Shown here in pieces: positions 1 to 8,786 of a DNA stretch of 64,000 bases. The translations under genes and the position numbers were made by a program. Within the stretch, counting starts at the first letter, position 1, and each line of letters opens with the position of its first letter. The stretch is taken from NCBI RefSeq assembly GCF_040358255.1, contig NZ_CP132938.1:2046001-2110000 (forward strand), given 5' to 3'. Origin of the DNA: Tunturibacter gelidoferens. Its GTDB lineage: Bacteria > Acidobacteriota > Terriglobia > Terriglobales > Acidobacteriaceae. Under the pieces are notes generated by a model. That model worked only from the letters and a program-made list of their open reading frames with translations, made no database searches and was not told the DNA's origin.

Positions 1-3000
1 CCGTAGCTCTGGTCATCCCAGAGGTAGCGCGGATCTTTGAAGGCGCAGTGCTGGTTGGTGCCGGTGCCGGAGTAAGCCACGTCGGCCTTGCCGTCGCACT
101 GGCCAGTCGTGACATGCGCGGAGTAGCGGGTGCCGCCGTCGGGACGGATGTACCAGGTGGTGCCTGGGTTCGGCGGTGCGGCAGCTGCGATGGTGATTGC
201 GGCTGAAGCGGATTGGGTTTGGGCGGGGCTGCTGTTGTCAGTGACGGTTGCGGTGAAGCTGGAGGTGCCGGTGGCCGTGGGCGTGCCGGAGATGATGCCT
301 GTAGTCGCAGCCAGGGTGAGTCCTGCGGGTAGACTGCCGGAGGTGATCGACCAGGTGTAGGCCGGGGTGCCGCCAGTTGCTGTCATCGGGGCAGAGTAGG
401 CAGTGCCGTCGGTGCCGGAGGTTAGTGTCCCGGTGGTGATGGTGAGCGCCGGAGTTGTGATGGTGAACGAGACGGATGCAGACTTCGTCTGTACGGGGCT
501 GGAGGAGTCGGTGACTGTGACGGTGAGACTGACAGTTGCGGCTGCGGTTGGTGTGCCGGAGAGGATGCCGGTGCTGGCTGCGAGGCTGAGGCCGGTGGGC
601 AAGCTTCCCGTCGTGATGGACCAACTATAGGGAGTCGTGCCGCCGGTTGCGGTGAGGGTCGCGCTGTATGCCTTGTTCGTCGTGCCTGAGGCGAGAGTGG
701 AGGAAGAGGTGATCGCGAGTGCAGGTGTGCCCGCCGCGATGGTGAGTGAAAGAGTTGCAGTTGCAGTCTGCTGGGTGGAACTCGAGTCTTTGACCGCTAC
801 GGTAATCGAGGAGCTCCCATTGGCTGTGGGCGTGCCGGAGATGATGCCGGTGCTGGCCGAGAGGCTGAGTCCTGCCGGAAGGCTTCCTGAGGCGATTGAC
901 CAAGCGTAGGGGGCTGTGCCGCCGGTTGCGGTGAGGGTTGAGCTGTAGGCCTTGTTCGCCGTGCCGGAGACAAGCGTGGAAGAAGAGGTGATCGCGAGTG
1001 CCGGTGGAGCGACTGCGAGTGAGAGAGTAGCGGTTGCTGTCTGCTGGGCGGAGCTTGAGTCTTTGACCGCTACGGTGATGGAGAAACTGCCGCTGGCTGT
1101 GGGCGTGCCTGAGATGATGCCGGTGCTGGCCGAGAGGCTGAGTCCGGCAGGGAGGCTTCCGGAGGAGATCGACCAGCTATAGGGAGCTGTTCCGCCGGAC
1201 GCGGTAAGGGTGGCGCTGTAGGACTTATTCGCCGTACCTGAGGCGAGAGTGGACGACGAGGTGATGATGAGTGCAGGCGGAGCAATGTAGAATGTGAAGG
1301 CGCCGGTTGCAGTCTGTTGGGTGGAGCTTGAATCTTTGACCGCTACGGTAATCGAGAAGCTGCCGCTGGCAGTGGGCGTGCCGGAGATGATGCCTGTGCT
1401 GGCGGAGAGGCTGAGTCCGGCAGGGAGGCTTCCAGAGACGATCGACCAGCTATAGGGGGCTGTGCCGCCTGTCGCAGTGAGTGTCTTCGAGTAGCTCGTG
1501 TTTTGGGTTCCGGCGGGTAAGGATGTGGTGGTAAGCAGAAGCGCTGGAGGTGCGATGACGAGTGAGACTGCGACGGACTTTGATTGAGCAGGGTTCGATG
1601 CATCGGTGACGGTTGCGGTGATGTTGGAGGTTCCGTTTGCCGTGGGAGTACCGGAGATGACGCCTGTGCCGGCGGAGAGGCTAAGTCCGGCGGGTAAGCT
1701 GCCGGAGGTGATCGACCAGCTGTAGGGTGTGGTGCCGCCGGTTGCCAGCAGAGCGGTTGAGTAGGTTGTGCCCTGGGTTCCCGCGGGCACCGACGTGGTG
1801 GTGATGGCGAGGGCAGGAGGAGCGATGACGAGTGAGAGTGCAGCAGACTTCGTCTGGGCGGGATTTGAGGCGTCCGCAACGGTGACGGTGATGTTGAAGG
1901 TTCCGTTTGCTGTGGGAGTACCGGAGATGAGGCCTGTGCTGGAGGAGAGGCTAAGTCCGGCGGGTAAGCTGCCGGCGGTGATCGACCAACTGTAGGGTGT
2001 CGTTCCGCCGGTTGCTGCAAGGGCGTTTGAGTAGGCTACCCCCTGAGTTCCGGTGGGAAGGGCTGAGGTGTTGATGACCAGCGCCGGTGCCGCAATGACG
2101 AGCGACGCGGATGCAGACCTGGTCTGGGCAGGGTTCTCTGCGTCGGTGACCGTCGCGGTGAAGTTGAAGGTTCCGCTGGCCGTTGGGGTGCCGGAGATCA
2201 GGCCCGTGCTGGAGGAGAGGCTGAGACCGGCAGGAAGGCTGCCTGTGCTGATCGACCATGCATATGGGGTAGTGCCACCGGTTGCGAGCAGGGAGGCGGA
2301 GTAAGCGGTTCCTTGAGTGCCTGGCGCGAAGGCCGAGGTTGTGATTGCCAACGCCGGCGGTGTGATGAAGATTGAGAGAGCGACCGACTTGGTCTGCGCC
2401 GGGCTTTCAGCGTCAGTGACGGTAGCGGTGATATTGAATGTTCCGTTCGCTGTTGGGGTGCCAGCGACGATGCCGGTGGTTGTACCCAGGCTGAGTCCGG
2501 CTGGCAGAGCGCCAGAGGTGATCGACCAGCTGTAGGGTGCCGTTCCTCCAGTTGCCTGGACGCCGGTTGAATAGGCAGAGCCCTGGGTTCCAGAGGGCAG
2601 GGACGAGGTGATGATGGCCAGAGCCGGAGGTGCGATGACAAATGAGATTGGGGCGGATTGTGTCTGCGCAGGACTTGAGGAGTCAGAGACGGTGGCGGTG
2701 AAGTTGACGGTTCCGCTGGTTGCCGGTGTGCCGGAGACAGTGCCGTTAGATGCGAGGGTGAATCCGCTGGGGAGGCTGCCGCCTGTGATGGACCAGCTGT
2801 AAGGAGCGGTGCCCCCGGTGGCGTTGAGAGTGGCGGTGTAGGGGATGTTCGTTGTACCGGAGTGCAGGGTGCTGGAGGTGATCGCGAGCGGCGAGCCGGC
2901 AGCCACCACAGAGAGAGAGAAGGTTACCGTTGCTGTCTGCGCGGTTGTGGCTGAGTCTTTGACCATCACGGTGACGCTGAAGCTGCCGCTTGCGGTGGGT

Positions 3001-5186
3001 GTCCCGGAGACGATGCCGGTGGCCGTGCCGAGAGTAAGTCCGGCAGGCAGGCTGCCTCCGGTGATCGACCAGGTGAAGGGCGCGGTGCCTCCGCTCGTGC
3101 GCAGTGTGCTCGAGTAGCTCGATCCTTGAGTGGCGGAGGGGAGCGTCGATGTGAGGATGTTGAGGGTTGCGGGAGCGATGGAAAGAGAGACTATCGCGGA
3201 CTTGCTCTGCGCTGGGCTGGCTGCGTCAGAGACGGTGGCGGTGAAGGTGAAGCTTCCGCTGGCGGTGGGTGTGCCGGAGACTACGCCAGTGGTTGAGCCA
3301 AGGGTGAGACCGGCCGGCAGAGCGCCTGCGGTGACCGACCAAGTGTAGGGGGCGGTGCCTCCAGACGCCTCAAGCGCGTTGGAGTAGCCTGAACCGTTCG
3401 TTCCGGAGGGGAGGGTGGAAGAGGTAATGGCCAGTGTCGCCGGTGCGATGGTGAGGGAGACTGCGACGGACTTGCTCTGAGCGGGGCTGGCTGCGTCGGT
3501 GACGGTTGCGGTGAAGTTGAAGGTGCCGCTTGCAGTTGGCGTTCCGGAGACGATGCCGGTGGAAGAGACAAAGATAAGCCCTGAAGGCAGGCTGCCTGAG
3601 GTGATCGACCAGGTGTAGGGGCTCGTGCCTCCCTGCGCCTGGATGGGGACCGAATAGCCCGCGCCGACGGTTCCAGAGGGAAGGGTGGAAGAGATGATGG
3701 CGAGGGTTGCGGGGGCGATGGTGAGCGAAACCGGAACAGACTTGCTCTGTGCGGGACTGCTCGCGTCGGTGACGGTGGCGGTGAAGTTGAAGGTTCCAGT
3801 GGCGGTGGGTGTGCCCAGGACTGAGCCGCTGGTTGCGAGGCTGAGTCCTGCGGGGAGACTGCCTGAGGAGACCGACCAGGCATAAGGGGCGCTGCCTCCG
3901 GCCGCCTGGAGGGATTGAGAGTAACTTGAACCGATCGTTCCGGGCGCCAAGGTTGAGGACGTGATGGTCAGCTGCGTGGGTGCGATGGAGAGCGTGACCG
4001 CGGCATGTGCCGTCTGGGTGGGGCTCGACGAGTCAGTTACGGTGACGTTGAAGGGGAAGGTTCCGCTGGTTGTCGGCGTGCCTGAGATCGAGCCGTTGGA
4101 GGCGAGGCTGAGTCCTGCGGGTAGAGAGCTGCTGGGCGACCAGGTGTAAGGTGCGGTGCCTCCCGCTGCGTTGAGGGTGGCGCTGTAGGGCTGGGTTGCT
4201 GCGGCTGCAGGCAGCGTGCTTGAGGTGATTGAGAGCGGTGATCCTGCGGCCACGATCGAGAGGGACAACGAGAGGGCAGTGGTCTGCGGAGTGGAGGAGG
4301 AGTCCTGAACGGTTACGGTGATGGGGAAGTTGCCGCTCGTCGTGGGTGTGCCGGAGATCAGACCGCTGCCTCCGAGGGTGAGGCCGGTGGGCAAGCTGCC
4401 TCCGGTGATCGACCAGAGGTAAGGTGCGGCGCCTCCATTAGCCTGCAGAACACCTGAATAAGACGAACCGCTGGTGCCGGTGGGAAGAGCGGACGAGGTA
4501 ATGGTCAGGGGAGCCGTTGGCGGAACGATCGGCGCAGCTGGGGCCACCGACAAGGAGATTGTGGCGGTTGTCGACAGTGTGGGCGAGCTGGAATCGGTCA
4601 CCGACAGGACAAAGGAGTAGCTGCCGCTGGTCGTGGGGGTACCGGAGAGAATGCCGGTGCTTGCGGAGAGGTTGAGACCTGCGGGGATGTTTCCCGAAAC
4701 GAAACTCCAAATGTAGGGAGAGGTTCCTCCCGTCGCCGAAAGGGTTGCAGAGTATGCGGTGCCGGAAGTAGCTTGAGGTAAGGAGGTCGCCGTGATTGCG
4801 AGCGGCGTGAGGGAGTTACCGGTTGCAGTTGCCGAGACAACTACGGGAATGGTCTGCGACTCAGCCCTCGTATCCTGATTCTGCACCTGCAGCTTGGCCG
4901 TGGAGGGCGTGGCGAGATTGTTGCTACCGATGGTCCCGGTCAGAGCTGTGGAACTGACCAGGGAGGTGGAGATTGGCGAGCCGTTCCAGAGAATGACGGC
5001 GGCGCTGGTAAAGTTCGCGCCCGTGACCTTGAGGGTCTGAGTTTGTGAGCCCGCGGGGATCGTCTGCGGAGTAACCTGACTGATGCTTGGAGCTGCCGGT
5101 CCGGTGATGCCCGATCCGCAACCGAGACCAAAGATGATGAGGGTGATGCTCAGACTCGCAGCGATCGTCTTGATTACTTTTCCCAA
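1..5186 (-). CDS. Giant secreted (lipo)protein: TIG domain, about 17 putative-Ig repeats, start of a beta-helix domain; runs off the left edge
   Basis: Reads in one frame from a TTG at 5184-5186 to base 1, so about 1,728 codons are visible and the C-terminus is missing. Residues 1-23 look like a lipoprotein signal (basic start, hydrophobic run, FGLGC with Cys23). Residues of about 30-115 resemble an IPT/TIG domain. About 17 units of roughly 90 residues follow, each with a GI(I/L)SGTPT core of the He_PIG putative-Ig family; the cores lie near 4648, 4348, 4078, 3811 and so on to 283, with 270-base spacing. At the left edge comes a TWYIRPDGGTRYS segment that matches the beta-helix domain of the neighbour. 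No ATG is available before an in-frame stop upstream. The TTG follows GGGGTG, and its position matches the neighbour's TTG. The function is unknown; an extracellular polysaccharide-binding or lyase-like protein on a long stalk is inferred. Confidence 0.85.
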   Translation of the reverse strand, partial: MGKVIKTIAASLSITLIIFGLGCGSGITGPAAPSISQVTPQTIPAGSQTQTLKVTGANFTSAAVILWNGSPISTSLVSSTALTGTIGSNNLATPSTAKLQVQNQDTRAESQTIPVVVSATATGNSLTPLAITATSLPQATSGTAYSATLSATGGTSPYIWSFVSGNIPAGLNLSASTGILSGTPTTSGSYSFVLSVTDSSSPTLSTTATISLSVAPAAPIVPPTAPLTITSSALPTGTSGSSYSGVLQANGGAAPYLWSITGGSLPTGLTLGGSGLISGTPTTSGNFPITVTVQDSSSTPQTTALSLSLSIVAAGSPLSITSSTLPAAAATQPYSATLNAAGGTAPYTWSPSSSLPAGLSLASNGSISGTPTTSGTFPFNVTVTDSSSPTQTAHAAVTLSIAPTQLTITSSTLAPGTIGSSYSQSLQAAGGSAPYAWSVSSGSLPAGLSLATSGSVLGTPTATGTFNFTATVTDASSPAQSKSVPVSLTIAPATLAIISSTLPSGTVGAGYSVPIQAQGGTSPYTWSITSGSLPSGLIFVSSTGIVSGTPTASGTFNFTATVTDAASPAQSKSVAVSLTIAPATLAITSSTLPSGTNGSGYSNALEASGGTAPYTWSVTAGALPAGLTLGSTTGVVSGTPTASGSFTFTATVSDAASPAQSKSAIVSLSIAPATLNILTSTLPSATQGSSYSSTLRTSGGTAPFTWSITGGSLPAGLTLGTATGIVSGTPTASGSFSVTVMVKDSATTAQTATVTFSLSVVAAGSPLAITSSTLHSGTTNIPYTATLNATGGTAPYSWSITGGSLPSGFTLASNGTVSGTPATSGTVNFTATVSDSSSPAQTQSAPISFVIAPPALAIITSSLPSGTQGSAYSTGVQATGGTAPYSWSITSGALPAGLSLGTTTGIVAGTPTANGTFNITATVTDAESPAQTKSVALSIFITPPALAITTSAFAPGTQGTAYSASLLATGGTTPYAWSISTGSLPAGLSLSSSTGLISGTPTASGTFNFTATVTDAENPAQTRSASASLVIAAPALVINTSALPTGTQGVAYSNALAATGGTTPYSWSITAGSLPAGLSLSSSTGLISGTPTANGTFNITVTVADASNPAQTKSAALSLVIAPPALAITTTSVPAGTQGTTYSTALLATGGTTPYSWSITSGSLPAGLSLSAGTGVISGTPTANGTSNITATVTDASNPAQSKSVAVSLVIAPPALLLTTTSLPAGTQNTSYSKTLTATGGTAPYSWSIVSGSLPAGLSLSASTGIISGTPTASGSFSITVAVKDSSSTQQTATGAFTFYIAPPALIITSSSTLASGTANKSYSATLTASGGTAPYSWSISSGSLPAGLSLSASTGIISGTPTASGSFSITVAVKDSSSAQQTATATLSLAVAPPALAITSSSTLVSGTANKAYSSTLTATGGTAPYAWSIASGSLPAGLSLSASTGIISGTPTANGSSSITVAVKDSSSTQQTATATLSLTIAAGTPALAITSSSTLASGTTNKAYSATLTATGGTTPYSWSITTGSLPTGLSLAASTGILSGTPTAAATVSLTVTVTDSSSPVQTKSASVSFTITTPALTITTGTLTSGTDGTAYSAPMTATGGTPAYTWSITSGSLPAGLTLAATTGIISGTPTATGTSSFTATVTDNSSPAQTQSASAAITIAAAAPPNPGTTWYIRPDGGTRYSAHVTTGQCDGKADVAYSGTGTNQHCAFKDPRYLWDDQSY
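40..4740 (-). repeat. About 17 tandem repeats of 270 bp within one gene
   Basis: A unit of about 270 bp (90 codons) recurs from near 4740 down to near 40. Plus-strand landmarks are gtgccggagatgatgcc-like blocks near 283, 553, 832, 1108, 1378, 1648, 1918, 2188, 2458, 2728, 2998, 3268, 3541, 3811, 4078, 4348 and 4648. Units between about 640 and 1450 are nearly identical over long stretches, which points to recent unit duplication. Outer units are more diverged. All spacings stay close to multiples of three, so the reading frame is kept. Confidence 0.85.
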
Positions 5187-5280
5187 ATTGCACCCCGAAA
5201 AAAATCAAACTTGTTATCCGTATAACGGCATCTTTGGCAGCCAGGTTGAGGCTCTCGGGATGAACGTTACAGGTTAAAAG

Positions 5281-5299
5281 TGGTGACTACAGTTACCCG
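5281..5299 (-). promoter_or_regulatory. Shared dyad motif upstream of the giant Ig gene
   Basis: The plus strand reads TGGTGACTACAGTTACCC. The inner GGTGACT-AC-AGTTACC is an imperfect inverted repeat about 95 bases upstream of the TTG start. An almost identical copy sits at 8324-8342, about 102 bases before the TTG of the paralogue. Conservation in both otherwise diverged leaders suggests an operator for a shared regulator. The regulator is unknown. Confidence 0.45.
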
Positions 5300-5528
5300 A
5301 TGGGGGATCTGAGCTGCCACTTCCGTGTGAGTGGGCGGAATTGCTAACCGACTCATTCAGGCTTGCTTGCAGAAGAGTTGCAAAGTGAGACAGACAATCA
5401 GGGGCGGGTCAAAGTCGTAAATTGCACACAACAGTAACCACTTTGAAAAGTATGGGACTCTGTGCCAAAAAGGGAACATCCCACTTCCGTGGTATGTGGA
5501 CCCGAGTTTGTCCGGAATTTAAAAGGAA

Positions 5529-5559
5529 ATGGCGTGTCTCCTTTCGAGAGACACGCCAT
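5529..5559 (-). terminator. Perfect 12-bp stem-loop, probable terminator for the beta-helix gene
   Basis: ATGGCGTGTCTC at 5529-5540 pairs perfectly with GAGACACGCCAT at 5548-5559 across a 7-base loop. Read on the minus strand, the stem is followed by a T-rich tract (TTTCCTTTT). It lies about 220 bases after the stop of the 5781-8222 gene. The T-run is broken, so termination is likely but not certain. Confidence 0.5.
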
Positions 5560-5646
5560 AGTTAGTTTCAGAATTTGTTCAGTTGGTGTTGCTTTTACAC
5601 CAGGTCGAGGGGTTGGTAGAGACGCGGACCCGACGGCTGGTGATCT

Positions 5647-5682
5647 GGAACGAGTGGTTGAATTGCTCCAACCACTCGTTCC
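5647..5682. repeat. Perfect 14-bp inverted repeat (hairpin)
   Basis: GGAACGAGTGGTTG (5647-5660) and CAACCACTCGTTCC (5669-5682) are exact complements around an 8-base loop. No T-run follows on either strand, so it is not a standard intrinsic terminator. It could be a 3' UTR stabilising hairpin of the beta-helix gene or an operator for the giant gene. Confidence 0.7.
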
Positions 5683-5780
5683 GCCATCGGTGCATAATTT
5701 GTAACTTGCTCGTGTTGTCGACCGGTCGCCCGACACAACAGAGATCGTTGTGAGGGGCGACAGTCACGCAGACTTGCGGC

Positions 5781-8222
5781 TTATGGTTCGACAGCTCCCA
5801 TGGAGGGCGGGTTCGGACGACTGACTCCGTTGTAGTCGGTGGCCGGAACGCCGGAGTAGGTGACTCCTGTTCCTGCTGCCGCGCTTCCTGAAGAGATGTT
5901 GAAGTTGAAGTTATCGAGTTCGGTAGGGGTGAAGCTCGTACCGTTTCCAGTGGGCTGCTTGTCGAAGTCCGGGGTGACGCACTTCTCGCTGGAGTAGCCG
6001 GTGGGGCAGGTGAAGCCGTGGCCGATGCCGTAGTAGAGGTTGTTGCTGCGATTGATCGTGCCGATGACGGTGCCAGACTTGCTCCCACTGGGGGCTGCTT
6101 CCTGGAAGTACCAGGCTCCGGGTCCGCCTACCTGACTGCCCAGGGGGTAGGTAGCGGGATTGTCATAGCCGACGACGATGTTGTCGTGGAAGTTCAACGT
6201 GGCTCCGCCGCATCCCTTACCGTTTGCTCCCTGGACGCCTGGAGCGTCCCAGCAGGAGATATCGAAGATGGTGGGTGCGTAGGTCACGATGGTGTTGTTG
6301 GCGATGGTGAAGGTGCTGTTCTGGCGGAAGTCGAAGGGGAAGGCATCGCTTGCCCGGCAGAAGTCTCCGAGATGGGCGTTGTAAGTGCTCGGCGCTCCGC
6401 TGATCGGGTAAGCCATTCTGTCGCAGTCTCCGATGGCCACATTGTTGGTGATCATCGCGGTGCCGAAGTTGCCTCCGATCTTGAAGGTTCCTCCGCTGTT
6501 GGAGTAGGCGATGGAGTTGGTGATGCTGAGGGTGTAGGGTCCGCCGGTGTCGATGTGGCCGAGGTCAAGTCCATCCTGAGTGTTGTAGATGAACTTCGAG
6601 TGGTCGATGGTGGCGGAGAGACCGGTGCCGTGCGGGGTGCCGACGCCGTCACCGTATCCGCCATCGCTCTGGCCGTAGCAGGAGGCGACAGGGATGGTGT
6701 GGACTGCCGGGTACTCCTGGTTGCATCCGCTCCACTCGATGGTGGAGTAGAGGAAGTGCCAGTCGCCGTTGACCATGGGAGTGGCGCTGCCATCGTCGAA
6801 GTCCCAGCCTGCGCCGCCGTTAAAGGCTATATCGCATCTGAGGCAGGTAACCAGGCCGCCGATGGGTCCCTTGATGCCGCGGCCGATGTGACCGTGAATC
6901 CAGAGGTCCTGCATGAGTAGATCGTGGGTGGTGTTGTCGGTGTGGATGCCGTCGGAGTCGTAGTCGTCTGCCGAACCGCTGACGCAGCTTGCTGGAACTG
7001 CAGGACTGCCAAATGCGATGCACTGTGAGTGGCGAGTCACTTCGAGGCACTCTACATCGACGTACTTCGCTCCGGTGAGGTTGAGCGCTTCGGTGACGCC
7101 GAATCCGCCGAAGATCTGCGTGAGCTGCGAGCGGGTAGTAACGCCGCCGCTGTTGCAGGAGGCGTAGTTTTCACCCAGGATGCGGGTGTGCTGGCTGGCC
7201 GTTCCTGCGGGGATTGGGGGGTTGTAGCAGCCGTAGTTTCCGCCGCCGCCGAAGCACCAGGTGTAGCCTGCGCCGCAGCCTGCGCCGCTGCAGCTGCCGG
7301 GAGCCTTATCGAAGCCGATGCGCCACGGTCCGCCGCGGAGGATGACCGTATCGCCGCCGGAGATGACCCAGGCGTGGTTGCCGTAGCTCTGGTCATCCCA
7401 GAGATAGCGGGGATCCTTGAAGGCGCAGTGCTGGTTGGTGCCGGTGCCGGAGTAAGCTACGTCGGCCTTGCCGTCGCACTGGCCGGTCGTGGCGTTCGCG
7501 GAGTAACGCGTTCCGCCGTCGGGACGGATGTACCAGCTCGTGCCAGAGCCGCTCTGCTGCGATCCTTCCGCGGCAACGGCGATGGAGGTCGCAGCGGATT
7601 TGGTCTGGTCTGGGTTGCTGTTGTCGGTGACGGTTGCAGTGAAGCTGGAGGTGCCGGCGGCGGTGGGTGTGCCGGAGATGATGCCGGTGGTCGCAGCCAG
7701 GGTGAGCCCTGCGGGCAGTTTGCCGGAGGTGATCGACCAGGTGTAGGCCGGAGTGCCGCCACTGGCCTTCAACTGCGAAGAATAGTTTGTGCCGTCGGTA
7801 CCTGCGGCTAGCGTCGCCGAGGTGATCGAGAGTGGCGAGGGTGAGGCGTTGGCAGTTGCAACAGCAACGGTGAGGCTGACGGTCTTGGTCTGGGCCGGCT
7901 TTGAGGAGTCCGTCACAGAGAAGGTAAGCGGGAACGATCCGTCCCTCGTCGGTGTGCCGTAGAGCAGGCCTGTGCCACCGTTGAGAGCGAACCCTGGGGG
8001 ATGAGTGCCAGAAACAACCTTCCAGTGGTAAGGCACGGTGCCGCCGGTCGCTTTGAGAGAGGCGCTATAGGCCTTCTCAAGGGTAGCTTGGGGTATCGAG
8101 GTGGTGCTGATGGCAAGCGCTGTGGCGGCGTTCGCTGTCTGTGACGGGGAGGTCGAATCCAGACAGAAGAAGATAAGTGCGAGGGTGATGCTGGTTACGA
8201 GGGTTCTGAATACTTTTCGCAA
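5781..8222 (-). CDS. Secreted protein with two putative-Ig repeats and a right-handed beta-helix domain
   Basis: The protein has 813 residues from a TTG at 8220-8222, preceded by GGAG at 6-base spacing. The open frame extends 72 codons further upstream, but that stretch lacks secretion features. Residues 1-35 form a signal sequence, either with a possible lipobox ending at Cys20 (LIFFC) or cleaved after TANA. Two He_PIG-type repeats occupy about residues 35-220 (GLLYGTPT, GIISGTPT). From about residue 225 to the end is a Cys- and Gly-rich beta-helix (pectate-lyase-like fold) closing with the DYNGVSRP...GAVEP ending common in choice-of-anchor Q type proteins. It shares its N-terminus, repeat type and beta-helix with the giant gene downstream. 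A role in binding or cleaving extracellular polysaccharide is inferred; no catalytic residues were identified. Confidence 0.85.
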   Translation of the reverse strand: MRKVFRTLVTSITLALIFFCLDSTSPSQTANAATALAISTTSIPQATLEKAYSASLKATGGTVPYHWKVVSGTHPPGFALNGGTGLLYGTPTRDGSFPLTFSVTDSSKPAQTKTVSLTVAVATANASPSPLSITSATLAAGTDGTNYSSQLKASGGTPAYTWSITSGKLPAGLTLAATTGIISGTPTAAGTSSFTATVTDNSNPDQTKSAATSIAVAAEGSQQSGSGTSWYIRPDGGTRYSANATTGQCDGKADVAYSGTGTNQHCAFKDPRYLWDDQSYGNHAWVISGGDTVILRGGPWRIGFDKAPGSCSGAGCGAGYTWCFGGGGNYGCYNPPIPAGTASQHTRILGENYASCNSGGVTTRSQLTQIFGGFGVTEALNLTGAKYVDVECLEVTRHSQCIAFGSPAVPASCVSGSADDYDSDGIHTDNTTHDLLMQDLWIHGHIGRGIKGPIGGLVTCLRCDIAFNGGAGWDFDDGSATPMVNGDWHFLYSTIEWSGCNQEYPAVHTIPVASCYGQSDGGYGDGVGTPHGTGLSATIDHSKFIYNTQDGLDLGHIDTGGPYTLSITNSIAYSNSGGTFKIGGNFGTAMITNNVAIGDCDRMAYPISGAPSTYNAHLGDFCRASDAFPFDFRQNSTFTIANNTIVTYAPTIFDISCWDAPGVQGANGKGCGGATLNFHDNIVVGYDNPATYPLGSQVGGPGAWYFQEAAPSGSKSGTVIGTINRSNNLYYGIGHGFTCPTGYSSEKCVTPDFDKQPTGNGTSFTPTELDNFNFNISSGSAAAGTGVTYSGVPATDYNGVSRPNPPSMGAVEP

Positions 8223-8786
8223 AATATGCTCCGTACAAAGAGGAAATTGGTTAGTCAAATCACGCTGCCTGAGCCGAAAGTAAATCGGGGCCCGGACATC
8301 CGGATGAATATTTTGTTTTGAAATGGTTACTACAGTTACCCTGCAACGGAAACCGGGGCCCACTTCGTCTATCGCGAGGCAAAGTCTCTCATCTGCATGT
8401 CCAGCTAGGTTTGCATGCAGTGAGTTCGCAAATGACACAAAGAAACAGAGCTTGGAGAACCAAGGTTTAATTACTAAAGTAACTTGTTGGTGCAGTACAC
8501 CCTACTCAAGCCGATAGAACTATCCCACGTTCGTTGTATGCAGGATTTAGCGCTCGACGAGGCAGACGTCGTTATGTCCGCGGCAGGTGTTGAGGCCAAC
8601 GAACCAAGTCCAGCGCAATGCATGGTGGTGGGGAACAGGGAGGATGCGAATTTATAAGTTCTATATCGAATTGGTCTTGCCCGCCTGAGAAAGATAGCTC
8701 TTGAGAGAGCGATCTCCTAACGCATCAGAACCGGCAGATAGAAAGAGCGACGACTTACAACGACGAACGCTTCAAAAAGGGATTAC
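8223..8786. other. 564-base intergenic leader of the beta-helix gene
   Basis: No gene is supported. It holds the shared dyad at 8324-8342. A block around 8521-8543 (TATCCCACGTTCGTTGTATG) resembles the one at 5478-5500 upstream of the giant gene, so the leader was probably duplicated together with the coding region. No good sigma-70 or sigma-54 promoter was found by eye. Confidence 0.5.
8324..8342 (-). promoter_or_regulatory. Shared dyad motif upstream of the beta-helix gene
   Basis: The plus strand reads TGGTTACTACAGTTACCC, one base different from the copy at 5281-5299. The core GGTTACT-AC-AGTTACC is an imperfect palindrome about 100 bases before the TTG start. A common operator for both paralogues is inferred. 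Confidence 0.45.

Larger units (their letters stand above)
5187..5780. other. 594-base intergenic region between the paralogues
   Basis: No gene is supported here. The right part holds two perfect hairpins (5529-5559 and 5647-5682) downstream of the stop of the 5781-8222 gene. The left part is the leader and promoter region of the giant gene and holds the shared dyad at 5281-5299. Short open frames in this interval have no ribosome-binding site or recognisable product. Confidence 0.6.

Noticed and set aside
40..4740. 270-bp periodicity considered as a CRISPR-like or satellite array
   Set aside because: The period is far too long for CRISPR, and the units keep one reading frame that encodes Ig-like domains, so it is a coding repeat.
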